Counted from the first letter of the stretch, positions 45,847 through 60,760 are shown. The stretch: 64,000 nucleotides of DNA from Acanthosoma haemorrhoidale (GCA_930367205.1 OV884011.1:126613208-126677207); one strand, 5' to 3'. A program made the numbers and translations. Notes: generated by a model from the letters alone, not told the origin.

Positions 45847-47520
45847 ATTATTTTTGAATATTTTTTTTTTATAGTGCACGTATTTTTTTAATTTGTCTTG
45901 AATGTAGTAGCCAAGAGCTTACATCAGTTAACATATTTTTAGCAGTAATAGTTTATCCTTTAGTTAACGCAATTTCAGTACCTTTTAGGGATCCTAATTT
46001 TTGGATTAAAGCTCTTTTAAACGCTTAAAAATATACAATCAAAATCTTTCAATCTTTCATCAAAGATTTCATAGTTCTCACTCCAAATTTCTTGATAATT
46101 AATTTAGGAAATGTGTTGGTATGTGAATGATTTATTCCATTTATATTATATATATATTTATATTACAACCGAGCCTATATCCTCCGTACTATCTGTAAAG
46201 AGTAAGTGATTTTCAACGTTAAACAAATTTTTTAAATTTATCTAGTAGATACCAATCTGGCCCAGTTAAATACTTGATAAGGAAAAATAAAATGCCAAAT
46301 TTTGAATCAAACTGTTAAACCACTTACTAAACAAACTTACCTAATCTTATAAAAATATTGACAAACAATCTGTAACTAAATCCAGTTCGGACTTATAAAG
46401 CCTCAATTAGTCAAAACAATTCAAATTATTCAAAACAAAAAAAAAACTATTCTTACTATTACTACACTACGAGGCAGTACTGTGCGTACAAAATCTTACC
46501 CTTTACGTTTAGTTAGGAATCTCTTACCATGTTAGAACATTACAACGATTACTTTAGAATAAACTGGACTGAAACATTGGCAAAACCTGACCCACTTGAA
46601 AACACTCATGACGGCTTCTCACTCTAGGACCTTGGATTATAAATCTTCTACATTATTGGCCATGAGAATATGTTTTTATTTAAATCCATGACAGACAAAC
46701 GGAACCTCATCTAGTTAGGATTTTATGAATCAATTCATATGCTCATTGATTGACCTTTTTCAAACCCCTTCGCAATCTAAGGAAGTACCTATAATTTCAA
46801 ACAGCTTGGAAAATATGTTCCGTTTAAAAGGTTTTGATTAGGGGACGTTGAAGCACGCAAGGGTCCCTATCAGGTAATTGGCCTCCCTTAGCCCAATATT
46901 GGACCGACTACAATATCCACGGCCATATAACCCTTAGCCAAAGAGGGGCTATTTTCTAGCCCTTTTGTTTTTTTAAGCCTTTGAGGAGCCTAAATTCCAG
47001 TTACTGTGTGGTTCTGAAGGCTGAATTGATCTTAATCGTCGATTAACACTTCTTCAATTCTTTAACTTGTTTTGTAGCACCGATCTTTACAGCTCTGAAG
47101 TTGTCATCATTATTTATTGGTTTTGTCTGCTATTCAGACTCTAAATAACAATTTTTACCAAAAGCTAGGTCAATTTATTACCGCAACAATGAAAAGTAAA
47201 TTAACTTTATGACATTTTGCTAATGTTTTAGCAACTCCTCAGTAAGTAACATGTAAGTAACATTAAGCCAACTGCCAACTGCCTTATTCGTAGGTTTAAA
47301 AATCAAATCAAACATTTTACCTGGGGTGACAGTATTTAATATGTAGAACGTTTTAAAGTCGACATTTATGCAGCTAAAATCGGCCAATATGAGCAACTTT
47401 AAAAACTACAATTTGAAATATTCCCTCTTAGATACGAAAATGTGTTTGTATTAACCTTAAAAGTTGATGGCCCTACCTAAAATACTTGATGCTTGTAGTA
47501 TTTATGGGTGCTCTTCTAGA
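45847..47520. other. AT-rich stretch, nothing assigned
   Basis: A small GC-richer patch lies at 46850-46960. No recognised feature otherwise. Confidence 0.5.
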
Positions 47521-47522
47521 AA

Positions 47523-48660
47523 CCTTCTATTATTGTCGTATCCGGTAAACCACCCAATGACACCTCATCTTTACACCATCCAATTAGCTTAATCCCTATC
47601 CTCTCAAAAATCTTTGTATAACTCCTACTAAAACGTCACCAAACCACAGACCCATTTCATAATCCTCCTACACTTTGAAACCACTTCTTTCAACTCCGTG
47701 GCTCGATATATTCCAGCTAGTATCCCAGCAAAAGCAGGAGTTAAAAAGGGCAGTGTCCTGGGCAACCAATGGTGGATCAATAATAACAAAGCAAACCGTG
47801 CTCACATTACCCTTAACCTTTGCCACAAGTCCTGTCCTCAACTTTTTTTTTGATTCCACCCCCCTTCCTATACCCAAGACAGTACGATATTTAGGTTTCC
47901 TTCTCGACAGAAGGCTGACCTGGAACCCACACACGAGGCAAAAAGACATGCACTAAATAGACGCTTTTGACAACGGTACAGACTATATCAAAGGACATTC
48001 CATCTTTCAATAGAAATAAATAACTAATTTATAAATTTATACTAAAGCCAATCTGTACATACAGAATACAGCTTTGGGAGGCAGCAAAAAAGTCAAACAA
48101 GGTGGGTATCAGATCCTTTCAAACAAAAGTTCTGAGAACAATAGTGAATGCCTCTTTTACGTCACCAACAAACTTTTCATAACGATCTTAATATACCCTA
48201 CATTCATGAACTCATCCCTTCCAAGGTCATGAAATTCCATCGAAACCTATCCATCCAGCCTAGTCCCAAGCACAATCATTACACTGCACCACACATCCCT
48301 ATAATTCTCCTCGGAGACTAAAGTGGCTGTAGCCAGTAACGTCCTGGCAATAGCCAGCATCTCCAATCATGTCCTGAGCATGTGAGGCTCGAGTGCTCTT
48401 GGTCAGCCTTCACTGGCTAGTACCGATGATGACGTGGCTGATGGAGGAGCTTGGGGATTTACCAACACTCGCATGCAAGAAAGGTGACAACCATACGGAT
48501 TCCGGAGATCTCTGAATAGTTTGTACATAATGTATGCATGAGTGATTGAATGAAGAACTGTAAATACGGTATGAATGAGATGATTGATCACAATTACTTA
48601 TTACCCAATAAGGCTGATTGTAATTTTATCACCATAAAGATTTTTCTATATGTAGCCTCT
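47523..48660 (+). pseudogene. Jockey-like LINE copy E, decayed
   Basis: This 5'-truncated copy starts inside the RT (GTAAACCACCCAATGACACC, the equivalent of 17943 in copy C). The palm motif and its aspartate are deleted. The segment before GSVLG then jumps straight to the NQWW region, so the catalytic FADD is also deleted. RYLGFLLDRRLTWNPHTR survives at about 47885-47940, and the C-terminal part has many frameshifts. The 3' UTR has ACGTCCTGGCAATAGCC and a decayed signal CATAAAGA at 48633-48640. Confidence 0.85.
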
Positions 48661-51501
48661 AAATTTTAAGTTCATGAGTAAAGCTTCTCCTTTGAAGTTT
48701 ATTTGAATTCAAACCTTGGTAATGCGCATCATATTAATATCAGAAAAACAATAAACCTCTATTTACAATTTAAGTTATAACTATGGTTTTACATGTTCGG
48801 GTATCCGATTGGTAACATCTGTTCGGCAACAATGCTGTATTCTCACAGTAATTGTTTTAAATAAAAAAAACTAAGGAAGGAATTGGTGGTGCCCTGTTCA
48901 AACTTCTCCAAGTTGTTATTAAGTTGTGTTTCGATTTAATTTCAGAGCGGGGCCGGCCTGCTGGAAAACTCTTTTCTCGCTACTGTACCTTAAGGGGTCC
49001 TCTTACTTTTAATTGCCCCCAATTACACGCTTACAGAGGGTAGCAAAACAGAATGTGTGCCTTTAATTAGCCTGCTAGATATATTTTTTTCTTTTTTCTT
49101 TATGGTCCAGCTGACAGAAAAATGAGCCAGATCGACAGAAGCACATTTTCTCACACACTAAAAAATATACCTCATTATCCACTATTTCTTACAAACAGAA
49201 AAACATGAAAAACAAAACAATGTTATTCGCTAATTCCTGAAAAGAGCAGACAATAGCTTTATAGGAGCAGTCATCTTTACCTTTTCAATTTGTTTCTATA
49301 TTTCATTGTTAAAACGCCAAGTTTGTTAATTTTGTATAGAACGAACATCTTCCAAGATTCCAGATAAAGCTGCGCTTCTAGGAGAAAGGTAGTTGTAAAT
49401 TTGTATTTCCCATTGAGCATCATTCCTGCTCATGAAAGGATTAACACTCCATACTAGAAAATGATATACTATTTGTTGTAAAGGAATTAAGCAACGTATG
49501 CATCAAATTTTAATCCCATATCATAGGTTTAAAATACATCCATCAACATTAGAATAGACCTCCTCCAATTACAAAGGCCAACAGGTGTTTTGGTGCCGAA
49601 GTATTTGGAGCTGATGATATATAATTGTTATGTACAGAATTCAAATATGGTATCAGTTGTTGCATAGAACCTGAAATTTCTATGATGTAACATTTTACTG
49701 AAATATACGTCCATGGATCCAATAAAAAAAGACTAAACACGAAATTTTTATTAATCATATTATATAAATATTGTATATGCAATACAAAGATAGAGGGAAA
49801 AGCCATACATAAAACAGGAAGCCACTAAACACTTCGAAAGCTTTTTTTCCATGACATTATTGAATGTACATCAGAACAGTCCCTTTTTAACCTCCAGTAG
49901 TAATCTGTCATCATGTGCATGCCCAATCTTCCTTGGTAGTGGGCCTAAATAGTTTAAGTAGTTAAAATTATTCATGCGATAGATTCGGACAACTAGACTA
50001 CGAAGATAGATACATTTTATTTTTTCGTTGCTTACCTTGGCTATTTTTAGTTTGGAGGAACACTAATGTCTGGGCAGTACATAAAAAAATTTCATGTAAC
50101 AAAAAATAAATAATAATGATTTGAAAGGAACAGATAAAACCTTTTCTTGTACTTGCTCATTAGATTATTTTGAAATTTGGAACCAAATCAGTGCTATCAA
50201 TGTGACTATTCAATAGATATTGTCAGTTCCTCTTCTAGTATCGTAATTTGATTTATTTACAAACCTACAGTTTTATAGTTCAATCAGTTTATAGAAGGTT
50301 TATGTCCTGACTACTCCAAACAAGATGGACAAATCCCATCAACGGTGATGTAATAAATCCGTTTATATTGAATCGTACTTCCCTAACAAATATACTCATA
50401 CTCTTAGCTAACTTCTTGTTGCAGTTGTTAACTCAAGCGTAGTGGTCAATGTAACATACTTTAGATGTTATAATCTTTTTACTATTATTTGTTAGAATTA
50501 TCTTACAGAAACTGACAGCAGAAAGAACCAATATTTTTTTCATTATAGAGTATTCATCTAAAAATAGAGAGAATATTTCAAAGTGACCGTTATTATTGTA
50601 TGTTTATTATTACAAAACTTTCAGCATTTTATATATTGTCCCTTTTAACATCATATTCACGTTTTCGCATCTAAAACATCTCACTTAGAGAAGTGTTACA
50701 CCACTACTCTTCAGCTTACTGTTAGAGTTATATTATTAATTTACGGTTCTTGAACACCAACACGACGGTTTAAACATCTGTATAAAGATTTACTACGTAC
50801 AATGTTTGTTATATGTGTTTTTTCAATTTTATAATGACTACCGGCCTTTTTTTTAATGATTCCATTATCAAATTGTTATTCAAAAATTAAGTCTGCCAAA
50901 AATAAGTGTTAAAGGTTATCTTACATACACTAAAAGAAGAAAAATGTTTATTAGTACCTTATTTATAGTCAGATTTTATAAATTTACATTATTATACATA
51001 GATTTTCCTACTTCGGAAAGTCTTTACTAAAAAGACTTCATTATTCAATCATTATCAACAACACAAACCACTAAACCTGCACAATACACACATAACCTTA
51101 GACTATCAGTAATATTAGGTCATGCCAAAGCCATACGTATATTCTTATTTTATGTATTACAATAACACCCTGGAAAATTTTCCTAGTTTTAGTATCAATT
51201 TCGAGGCAACAAAATCTTATGGATAATCTCCTAAAGAATCGTAAGTATGTCCTAAAAACGTTTTCAGAAATATTCATTTAGCATTTAATTATTCCAGCAA
51301 GCAGAAGAAGAATTCAAAGCCAGCCCACCTGTAGCACATGAAACAATCAAAACGGAATAGAAAAAATTGTGTTTGAGGTAGACACACCAATTTTTTTCAA
51401 AGACCACCAAGCAATGCACTCTTACGAATGCTTCGATTAGACAGATACTGAGTCTTCATTAGCAAGTTTAGTTTTTCCCAGAAGACTTGTTCTAATCAAA
51501 C
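48661..51501. other. AT-rich stretch, nothing assigned
   Basis: A GC-richer patch at 48940-49080 follows an acceptor-like TTTAATTTCAG, but no frame or domain supports an exon. The rest is featureless. Confidence 0.4.
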
Positions 51502-51810
51502 ATGACAGTGTATTTTTTACTTAGTGAAGATTTATTCATATGCTTTATTTGTATGAAGCCAAGCTATATTTATACAGTTTTACCCCCAGAAAATAATGAT
51601 TCAAATTGTTCCGAGAACCAGCGACAGAGACTCTCAGACCCTAGCTCAGCTGTAAACTGTTCAAATACAGAAACTGTTGTGTTTACAGAAACAATCCTTC
51701 GGAATAACATGAATAAAATAAATGGTATAGTTTCGAGGTTGGATATTTTACCGTTCTGGAAAAACCTGATGCCTAACAAAAAAAAAAACTGCGGAAAACA
51801 CCTAAAATAA
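51502..51810 (+). CDS. 102-codon open frame, unassigned
   Basis: ATG to TAA. I do not recognise the product. The N-terminal third is hydrophobic (FLLSEDLFICFICM). From PPENNDSNCSENQ on, it is polar and rich in Asn and Ser, with lysine-rich last residues. An acceptor-like TTTTACCCCCAG at about 51580 precedes the polar part, so an exon starting there is possible. An 83-codon frame lies antisense to it. No homopolymer or tandem repeat explains the frame. It may still be chance in AT-rich DNA. Confidence 0.25.
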   Translation: MTVYFLLSEDLFICFICMKPSYIYTVLPPENNDSNCSENQRQRLSDPSSAVNCSNTETVVFTETILRNNMNKINGIVSRLDILPFWKNLMPNKKKNCGKHLK

Positions 51811-52729
51811 GAATTACTCAACTGTTATAAAACAATTAAAATGAAATTAAGGTAGAACAGATGACAAGACGGCATTTAGATGTTGTGTTTACATATTTAT
51901 CGTCCTCAGTCCACGTTTGGTCATTCTCAGTTGTCGCATAAGAGAATGTTTCTGGAAAAAAAAAATTGTACGCTAAAGCCCGTTAAAAAGTACCCTAGAG
52001 AGAGAGAGAGACCAAACCTTGCGAAGGCTCCCCCCCCCCCGAACTTGGTATTCTTGCATAAAAAGGGGGATTGTGCAACATTTGCAGACTTACTGCCCAT
52101 TCTACGAAGTAAAAAGGAAAAATACCGGTGTGCAAATGAATACCCTGAAAGCAACCAAATTGAAACAACCAATTTCACAAATAAAGATACGTTAATGGCC
52201 CAGTAGGAATGGAAAAATGGAAAATAAAAAAGATTGTTGGTAAATATATAAAAGCATTTCATGAAACAGAAAATAAAATAGTCTACTGAAACAATTTGCC
52301 TCACCTTGAACAAATTGCAACAGTGATCTTTGGAATGCATAAAAGGGTTCATTTTGTATGTTCATGATAGTGAAAACCCAATGACTTGTTCTAATGCCAG
52401 GTCACATCCTAAGCTTGAGCAAGCGTCCTGTGCACAACATGAAATCATTTTCGAAATTCATTCCGTATATAAATGTGGATTTTTTCTAGAAAGTTGTATC
52501 ATGGTATGCAATTAAAGTGAAGCCAATTTCAAGTAATTGAAGTGACTTACTTTTGCAAACAAAGATGACATTTACGAATGGCCTCTAGTTGTAAATACCA
52601 AGAGCCTAATCTATCTCCGTGAAAATTTTTTCGTGTGAGGGCTACAAAACAGGCGGTAAAACAAGGTGGTGGCAGCCGAAGTGAATCTGAGAGCGGTATT
52701 CCACGACTTGATAAATACCAGAGCACTTG
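51811..52729. other. Unassigned stretch with short frames and C run
   Basis: Frames of up to 141 codons overlap on both strands at 51880-52350 without recognisable domains. A 10-base C run lies at about 52030. No gene can be supported. Confidence 0.35.
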
Positions 52730-52824
52730 ATGATGAACAACATCACGAAGAATTATAATAGACCCAGAGGACGCCCAAGAAAACAATGGCTGGATCATGT
52801 GGAAGGAGTGTCCAGAGCAAACGG

Positions 52825-52830
<6 letters not shown>
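52730..52830 (+). pseudogene. LINE RT C-terminal scrap (GRPRKQWLDHV)
   Basis: The frame reads RPRGRPRKQWLDHVEG. This resembles the RGRP-x-RWLD tail seen at the C-terminus of several insect non-LTR reverse transcriptases. It runs into the GA microsatellite. It is too short to assign to a family and differs from the Jockey-like copies in this window. Confidence 0.45.
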
Positions 52831-53972
<1,142 letters not shown>

Positions 53973-53974
53973 TA

Positions 53975-54267
53975 GTAGGAGGAGTCCAGTGTTCACTTCA
54001 AGTGTCTGATTCCGACTTTTTAAAAAAGCTCAAAATTTCTACCTTATATAGGTAGGCCATTTCTGCCTACAAGTAATGAGAGTGCTTTATTTTCGCCAAT
54101 CAATCAATCGTCTTTAGGGCCTTTAGTGAGCTCTTGTGATGGCGGGATCGTGAACTAGTCCTCTCTCTCTTTACTGACACCGAAGATTTATTTATAAAAT
54201 ATGGAAAGGTACGCAGGTATTTTCTCGTCCGAGAAGACTTCTATTTGTTCGTGGTGAAAAAGTTGGG
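53975..54267 (-). mobile_element. LTR-B, outer (U3) part
   Basis: This continues the LTR after the composite: GTGTTCACTTCAAGTG, TATATAGG near 54044, ACTGACACCGAAGATTTATT, GTGGTGAAAAAGTTGGGAGAACA. It aligns with 38034-38266 and 21548-21751. The original LTR-B had a short GA tract at this junction (compare 21529-21547). Segment X entered there. Confidence 0.75.
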
Positions 54268-57200
54268 AGAACAAACCCCTACAGAGACAGTGGATCGATT
54301 CTACCATATTTGTCTTTATCGAGACAATAGTTTCCTTTATGTTATAAGTTAACCAGCTTAGCCATTGTATAAAGGGACCACGTCCTGCAGACTGCCGGCC
54401 TTGCTAACATCGGTCATATAGTGACAGAAAATTACTCAACACAGATACTTTCTTTATCAAGACGTCAACAATCATAGGTCGGTTGACTTATTTCAAAACC
54501 TACTCCACGAATAAACGCATATGTTTACAGTACACTTTTTTATTTCATTTTCTGCAAATAGTACCTAGTAATTTATTGTCATCCTAATTAGGTTGTATAT
54601 ATCAATGAACAGACTTGCTTTTTTTACATTAGCATAATTTTTAGATTAATTAAAGGCCATTAAGCATAATATGTTTCATTAGATATATAATTGTAAATAC
54701 AGTCCTTTCCAATAATTCAAGTAATATACTAGTCATATACCATAGGTATATGAGTTTGCTGAACACCATAAAACTTTATTTTTAATATTTTACGGACATA
54801 ATGAGTCATATGCGTTCCTCTATCCAAAAATCTTATGTGAACTGAGAATGTGGTCCTAAGGTATCGATGGACTTGAAGATGGGCCGATTTCCGAAAAGAG
54901 AATGTGTAAGAGATAGTTTCTGTTCATTCTTCCCACTAAGAAATAAAACAAAAAACAAGGAAATGTGCGAAAAAAGCAATATTCCTATCTTCCCATCATA
55001 CACTAACCATAAGTGCCCAAAATGTGTTGATGATAGTTAAGATTTATTTTTCTCCACTTTAATACTATCACAATTTTAATTTGCAATCTAATATTATGAT
55101 CATGATAGCTTATTGAAATAAATGTAAACCATGTTTTTGTTCAACTTGCTTTGTGGTTATTGATTAATATAATTTTGTTAGTTCATAAAATCGTTTACCT
55201 TATACTTTTATCTTTTAAAATGATTATTTAATTTCATTTGGTATTTAGAAGTTCATTATCTGATGAAAAAAGTAAAATTTTGAAGTTTGAAAGAAAATCT
55301 TAAGCGCGAGTTCTCGAGTCTCAATTTTCCTAGTGAGCCCTGCCTGGTTAATATAGTGAATTATTACTGCAATAGATTTTATAGACACGAAAAACTCTTC
55401 ATGTAGTGAACTACAAGAAACTTATCTCTATTTAGGGAGAAAAATTATCGATGTTTCCAGTCAGAGAGACTGGATCGACCTCCACCTGCTTGGAGTGGTG
55501 TTTCTATTTTAGTGAAAGTGGACATTCATGTTGTGGAATTTGGTTATCATTAAAAGTTTTAGCAATGAAATTATTTAGACTTAGTCATATAATTATTTAG
55601 TATAAATATATCCTAAAAGAGCTTTTACTGTCAGTGATATCAGTAACTTCACTTCACCGTTTTACTTCTAGTTAGATAACTGAATGGGCACAGCAGCTTA
55701 TTAGATATATATAGACTGCCAACTGTTCGATTCTCTTGAGCCATTGAGCTCTCCAACACATCATTGCTCAAATGATGGCTAGTTCTCTTTTATAGGCCTT
55801 TCATTTCTAATTATAACTTTATTCTACAAACAAACTAGAAGCGAACAAATCAAAATAATCCGAACAAGTCCCGTCTTTGATACTCCAAGGTGATTACTAA
55901 AGAATGGTGATTGGAGTTAGTTTCAGCTCTCGCTGAGACATAAACTCTGGTTAAGGGGGGGAAAGTAAAGTAGTTAAACAAACCATATTAAATGACACAT
56001 TTCTCAGTTTACCAAATGATCTTTTATTTACTGCAAGTTGACAAGTTCCTTGGTAGAATGAAGGCGACGTAACAATTGTAAAGTAGAAAAACACTAAATA
56101 GATTAAAAAAGAAACAAAACGATCTGTTAATTCACCGGGTTTCAAAAACTATGATTATACAGGAATCAAATATCCACGCCCGGGAAGATCCGGGTTCCAA
56201 CTACGTTTAAACACTTAGCTGAACCACAAGGTAATATCGGCGTTCCTGTTCTGGCTTGATAACACTGCTAACCCAGATATGGACCATCTGCTACTAACGT
56301 ACGAAACCAATGGATTATCCACACAGAGCAACGGAGATGCAAAATTAGAGTGTGAATCAATGATTGATAGCTTAGTCCGTTCTAAGCTCGGGAGAGGTTA
56401 ACCTAACATAAATTATTTACATCCAATCTGTCCTAACTCAAAATTCATTACAATGGCTGAAACTACATTTGGATAGTATTAGAGTTAAAATATTTATTAA
56501 GTAATAATGTCCGTGAAGGTTCACATATATTATAAAACGTTAATTTAATTCAATGAGCTTCAAATATCTAATAATGCACTGCCAATTTACGAAAATAACT
56601 AAGTTCGCAATTACATTTTTTTTTAAAGTAAAGAATTACTGTCCATATTTAAATTATATTACTTTTAAAGTAAACCTAACAATTCAGTTATATATTTTAT
56701 GAGTAGTAAAACACTTAAGTCGTCCTTATCTTTCACCTTCAAAGAAATGTAATTTTTTTTTTTTTTTTTAATCCTCTCTACGGTAACATTATAAACAGGA
56801 ATAAAAATCAAATATATTTTCATATTAACAGTTGGGTAAGTTTTTTTTCGCTTAATATACCCTAGCCTTTTAATCTGCAGAATAACATTTGCGACATGAG
56901 CAAGCGTCCTTAGGCGAAGAATTTATCTTCAAAAAATACTTTTTCTTTAAAAAATAATATTTGAATTTTTCTTAAAATGAAATGCTTTAGAATTCCCTTT
57001 TTTTAGTAATGAAACTCCACTCTTCTAAAAATGAAACATTTGTTAAGGCTGAACAAAAAGTTCTCTAATTAACCTTTTTAATTTATGTTGTGTTAATAAA
57101 TGTTGATTCCTGGTGTTTTCAAGAGTAAAAGTTTTCCCCAGCTTTCGTTCGCTTTTTTTTTTTTTTGGTTTTCAGCCTTCCTTTCTTGAACAAGCTTTCT

Positions 57201-57920
57201 GGTTCAATACTTCTACCTCCAAACTTCATTCGAAAAAAGACCGGAGAATCTTCAAGGTAATGTTTTCTACGTGATACTACCGTGCTGGAATGCCAAAAAA
57301 AATTTCTAAGAAGAAAGGATATTTTTTTAGATTACACCTTTGAAATATTCATAGTAAATTTGAAATTTGGGCAATAATAATCAATTCCAGGGCAAAATTA
57401 CTTTTATGGTCAGTAATGTACAATTTGTGAATAGATACACATTCATTTTCGCACACGTTCATGAGTCAAAGGTATAACACACACTGAATTTTATCAAGTA
57501 TAGAGTTCACATTAATTCAAGAAGATCAAAAGAAATCAAACATAGCTTTTAGTTCTAATGCACAGAAATAAATAATTCATTCATTTGTTGATTTAATGGA
57601 TATCATATAAAGAGTCCACTGGTGTGAAATAAATGCACTTCAGAGAATATTCAACTGAAACTCACTAAAGGTAATATAAATTTCATTCTAATTATCCTAC
57701 GAAATGGCCGTAAAATTAATTATATATATGATTATCACTCTTGTTTTAATATGTTTCCCTTGATTATGATTTCTCATGTTTATATGTGAGTGGAGATCAT
57801 TTTCCTCGTAGAGAACTAACAGACGCAATAACAGACAAAAACTTTTAAAGTGACTTTTGCCATCTATTCAAACCGTCTGAAGTACCTAACCCCACTGTGG
57901 GAAAAATCAAACTCCACTAT
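54268..57920. other. Mostly unassigned AT-rich stretch
   Basis: No coding frame is recognised. T runs lie at about 56754-56769 and 57152-57166. A CACCTGCTTGGAGTGG word at about 55487 weakly echoes the hairpin at 15325 but is not palindromic. Confidence 0.45.
56168..56232 (-). mobile_element. Possible tRNA-derived SINE head
   Basis: On the minus strand TGGTTCAGCTAAGTG resembles a pol III A box. About 33 bases on, GGATCTTCCCGGG resembles a damaged B box. No tail or second copy supports it. Confidence 0.3.
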
Positions 57921-58870
57921 TGTAGCGATATATAGCGAAGAGCTAATACATGTAAATTACCCTACACTCTGGTTCATAATAGAAATGCAAATCTGTGTAA
58001 ACTTCTTGTAATAAATCATAGAGGGATCGGCAGAGGCAGACAAGTGACATCGAGGGTACGGCAATAAAACCTAGGGTAGGCCTCACCGCCCCTTAAAATA
58101 GACCTGCAGTCACTTCCCGTGGTCATAAAATCATGCTAGGAACAGCTTAGTCACGTAACTCGGTAGTGTTACATCATAAAACGCACCCTTTTGGACCAAC
58201 GGGATAATAAAACAGAACACCTGCACACAGGCTCCGCCTCCCGGCAGGGAGGGGCACGGGTACTTATATCAGTAAGTTTTCGCCCTCACTCTACTCTCTG
58301 TTTCCTAGTCTCCTGAGCCACACTACTTGTCTCTTTACACCAGGGCCGCTTGGCCCTGGTAGGCTCACTCTACACGCTGTTTTTCTTAGTAGTTAGTGTT
58401 CTCCATAGCCACACGACTTATCACTTACACCAGGGCCACCTGGCCCTGGTAGGCTCACTCTCCACTCTTCTCCAGTCTCTGCATCTCGAAAGTCGCGATC
58501 CTCCCGGGCCCTGGGAGTAAGCCCACTCAGCCTTCCGCTAATCTACTCTCGCTATGCCACACCTCTACGACGGCACTTTGCCTCACAGCCTCTAGCAGAC
58601 CTCTGACGACCTGTACTTATTACGCTGCCGATCTCTCGCCCGAACTCTGAAAACTGGTCTTATTCTTTATGAACCTCTGAACCTCATCCTGAACACAGTG
58701 TCTTGTCGGGACACATTCCTATCAATAAATGGAGTCAGATATTAACGCCTGCATGGAACATGGTCCATGTTATTAACAACAACAATCCGCACTTGTCACC
58801 AGGGTTAGAGTGATCAGGCATCCCCTAGTGACGCTCTCCGACAATTGTTGACCTCCGACAATTGTTCACA
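57921..58870 (+). mobile_element. LTR-A, plus strand, longest copy
   Basis: This starts TGTAGCGATA and aligns with the LTR at 35918 throughout. AATAAA is at 58724-58729. Relative to the other copy it carries a tandem duplication of about 90 bases (58316-58376 and 58400-58460). Each unit has the CCAGGGCC/GGCCCTGG hairpin (58340-58359 and about 58430-58450). It ends in two units of the CGACAATTGTT word. I find no target duplication, so the right end is uncertain, or it is one LTR of a deleted element. Confidence 0.82.
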
Positions 58871-59605
58871 TTTTCCTCTTCAAAAGTTATCAATGACTGC
58901 TAAGGTTTGTTCTCCATCATTGTTGCTACTTGTCTCTTAATCTTATCTCACCATATTTTATGTACACTACACTATTATGATTAGTAGTTCCTCAACTCTG
59001 TTTTCAAATACGCGTTGAATATTAATAAATACATATACATATTAAATACTAATTAATCATCATAAAATCAATGTAAAGAGGTAAAACTAATACAACATGT
59101 TAATGTACAATACCTTAAAAGCATTAACTGAATAGTTATTCAAAATTTTGAGCAAAGAAAATTTGGGAATTTGATTGTTGCACAGAACATAAAATTAAAT
59201 AAACACGAATTTCATAAAGAACAAAATGCGAATGGTACATAAATAAAATTAGAAACATATGTATTTTGAAATTTCATAATTTCAATGAATGTTTTAATTT
59301 GAATTAGATAATTTCAATAGTACCACTTTTAAATAATAAATAAAAGACTTTGGCTCTTAACAAGTTACATTTAGCTTTATTTTTACCAGAATATGGTTCT
59401 TAAACATGAGTTCGATCAGGATTTTATATATCCTTAAGTTAAGTTAAGTAGAATTATTTATAGGAGTGTTTAAATTTAAGTTGTCATCATAACACATGGA
59501 TCATAACACACAGAGAAGCCGGCCATATTGGTCCGGGCTTGCTCGTGCCTCTGCCTGATCATTGATAAGATCATAAAAATAGAATAGCCTGTATAACTGC
59601 TTTTA
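58871..59605. other. AT-rich stretch, nothing assigned
   Basis: No recognised feature. A mixed-composition patch at 59515-59580 precedes the SINE-like head. Confidence 0.5.
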
Positions 59606-59690
59606 TAGCCTAGGGCTATCGTCGCCGTCTCTAACTTTAATATGGTAAGTTCGATTTTCCCTCGACCAACACCTATTTTTTATTAATAAA
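59606..59690 (+). mobile_element. tRNA-derived SINE-like head, copy 2
   Basis: TAGCCTAGGG (59606-59615) fits the A box, and AGTTCGATTTT (59648-59658) the B box, about 42 bases apart as in a tRNA. It is followed by ACACCTATTTTTTATTAAT, the same downstream word as in the copy at 4160-4260. It sits just upstream of Jockey-like copy D. It is unlikely to be part of D, because the other copy lies far from any LINE 5' end. Confidence 0.55.
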
Positions 59691-59727
59691 AAAATTAATT
59701 TATACATTAATAATTAATATATTAAAC

Positions 59728-60760
59728 ATGAAAAATGCGTTCCTATCATCAACTTATGTCTGAAGATAAAAAGAAACGGTCAAAGTCTAGGTTTTTAGGA
59801 CCAACTTATACTACATCGCCAATTAAATGGAAGCCGAGATATTGAAATAGGAAGATGCAAATAAATTCATCTGCAGCCAGCTCGGTTGAAGATACACCGC
59901 CAAGGCCAGCAGCTCATCTAAAAAATAAACCGTCGAAGAGTCCTCATTCTTCACCCCTATCAGTTTTGAGGTGCTGAAAAAGTCGAATACATGGAAGCTA
60001 TCTAAGCACCTATATAGCCAAATCCGTCAATATTCGTTCGCAATATTAGCAATTTAAAATTGATATGCTCTCAAATGAGTAAAATTGTAGGAACGGCCAA
60101 ATATACAAGTCTCAATCGGTCTCGAGCCACGAAAATTTCATCCATATGTATCAACTAAAACAAGAAAGATCTAATAGCTAAATCTAATATGAGTGGTGAT
60201 CAGAAGTCTGCATCCGACCGAACCAGCTCATGGATACAAAGTTCGCCAAATGACGAACGTGTTATGTGAGGACCGGCAACAAGAGGAAGTGATTAAAACG
60301 GCTTTACGTTTGTTCTCCTTAGATCTCGAGCGAACACCTGGTAGTGGAAAAAATCTATGATTTAATTATTACAGGTGTAGTATTCTACAAGAATACAGGT
60401 CCAGAAACCTTACCCCAAACACAACATCGTCCAGTTCCATAACTGTCAGGCATATGGGCATACCAAAAGATACTGTCACCAGCATTTCAGGTGTGTAAAG
60501 TGCAGTGGGCAGCACAAAAGTGAATTGTGCAAGAAGCCCCTGAAATCACCGTAGAAATTGCCCTAAGGCCAACTATAAGGGCTGAGAAGTTTACAGAATC
60601 TTAAAGTCTTGGAACAAACAACGTCGTGAACCAGAAGAAGAGAGGCAAACCACAGACAGCTCAAGGAAGTGGTCCATCTAGAAATTAGAGGGCTTCTGTC
60701 ACTTTCCCCGATTCAGTTAGAAACAGAGACGAGTCAGGGACTTTCCTAGTAGCATACCAA
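59728..60760 (+). pseudogene. Jockey-like LINE copy D, ORF1 (gag-like)
   Basis: This is the remnant of the nucleic-acid-binding ORF1 protein of a Jockey-type LINE. A candidate start is at 59728 or shortly after. The first part (KKKRSKSRFLGPTY) is basic, and stops follow. At about 60210-60340 a pre-knuckle region reads RQMTNVLCEDRQQEEVI and LFSLDLERTPGSGKN. At about 60430-60590 come the zinc knuckles, with CQAYGHTKRYC, then CVKCSGQHKSELCKKP, then NCPKANYKG with a stop in place of the next cysteine. The order of knuckles is what is expected just before ORF2. Frameshifts and stops make it non-functional. Confidence 0.7.

Noticed and set aside
45612..45891. Opposite-strand frames of 122 and 73 codons
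   Set aside because: Both lie over the LINE 3' UTR fragment of copy F, a non-coding part of the element.
48940..49080. Possible host exon after TTTAATTTCAG
   Set aside because: The acceptor-like word is weak evidence alone. No sustained frame, domain or donor site was found.
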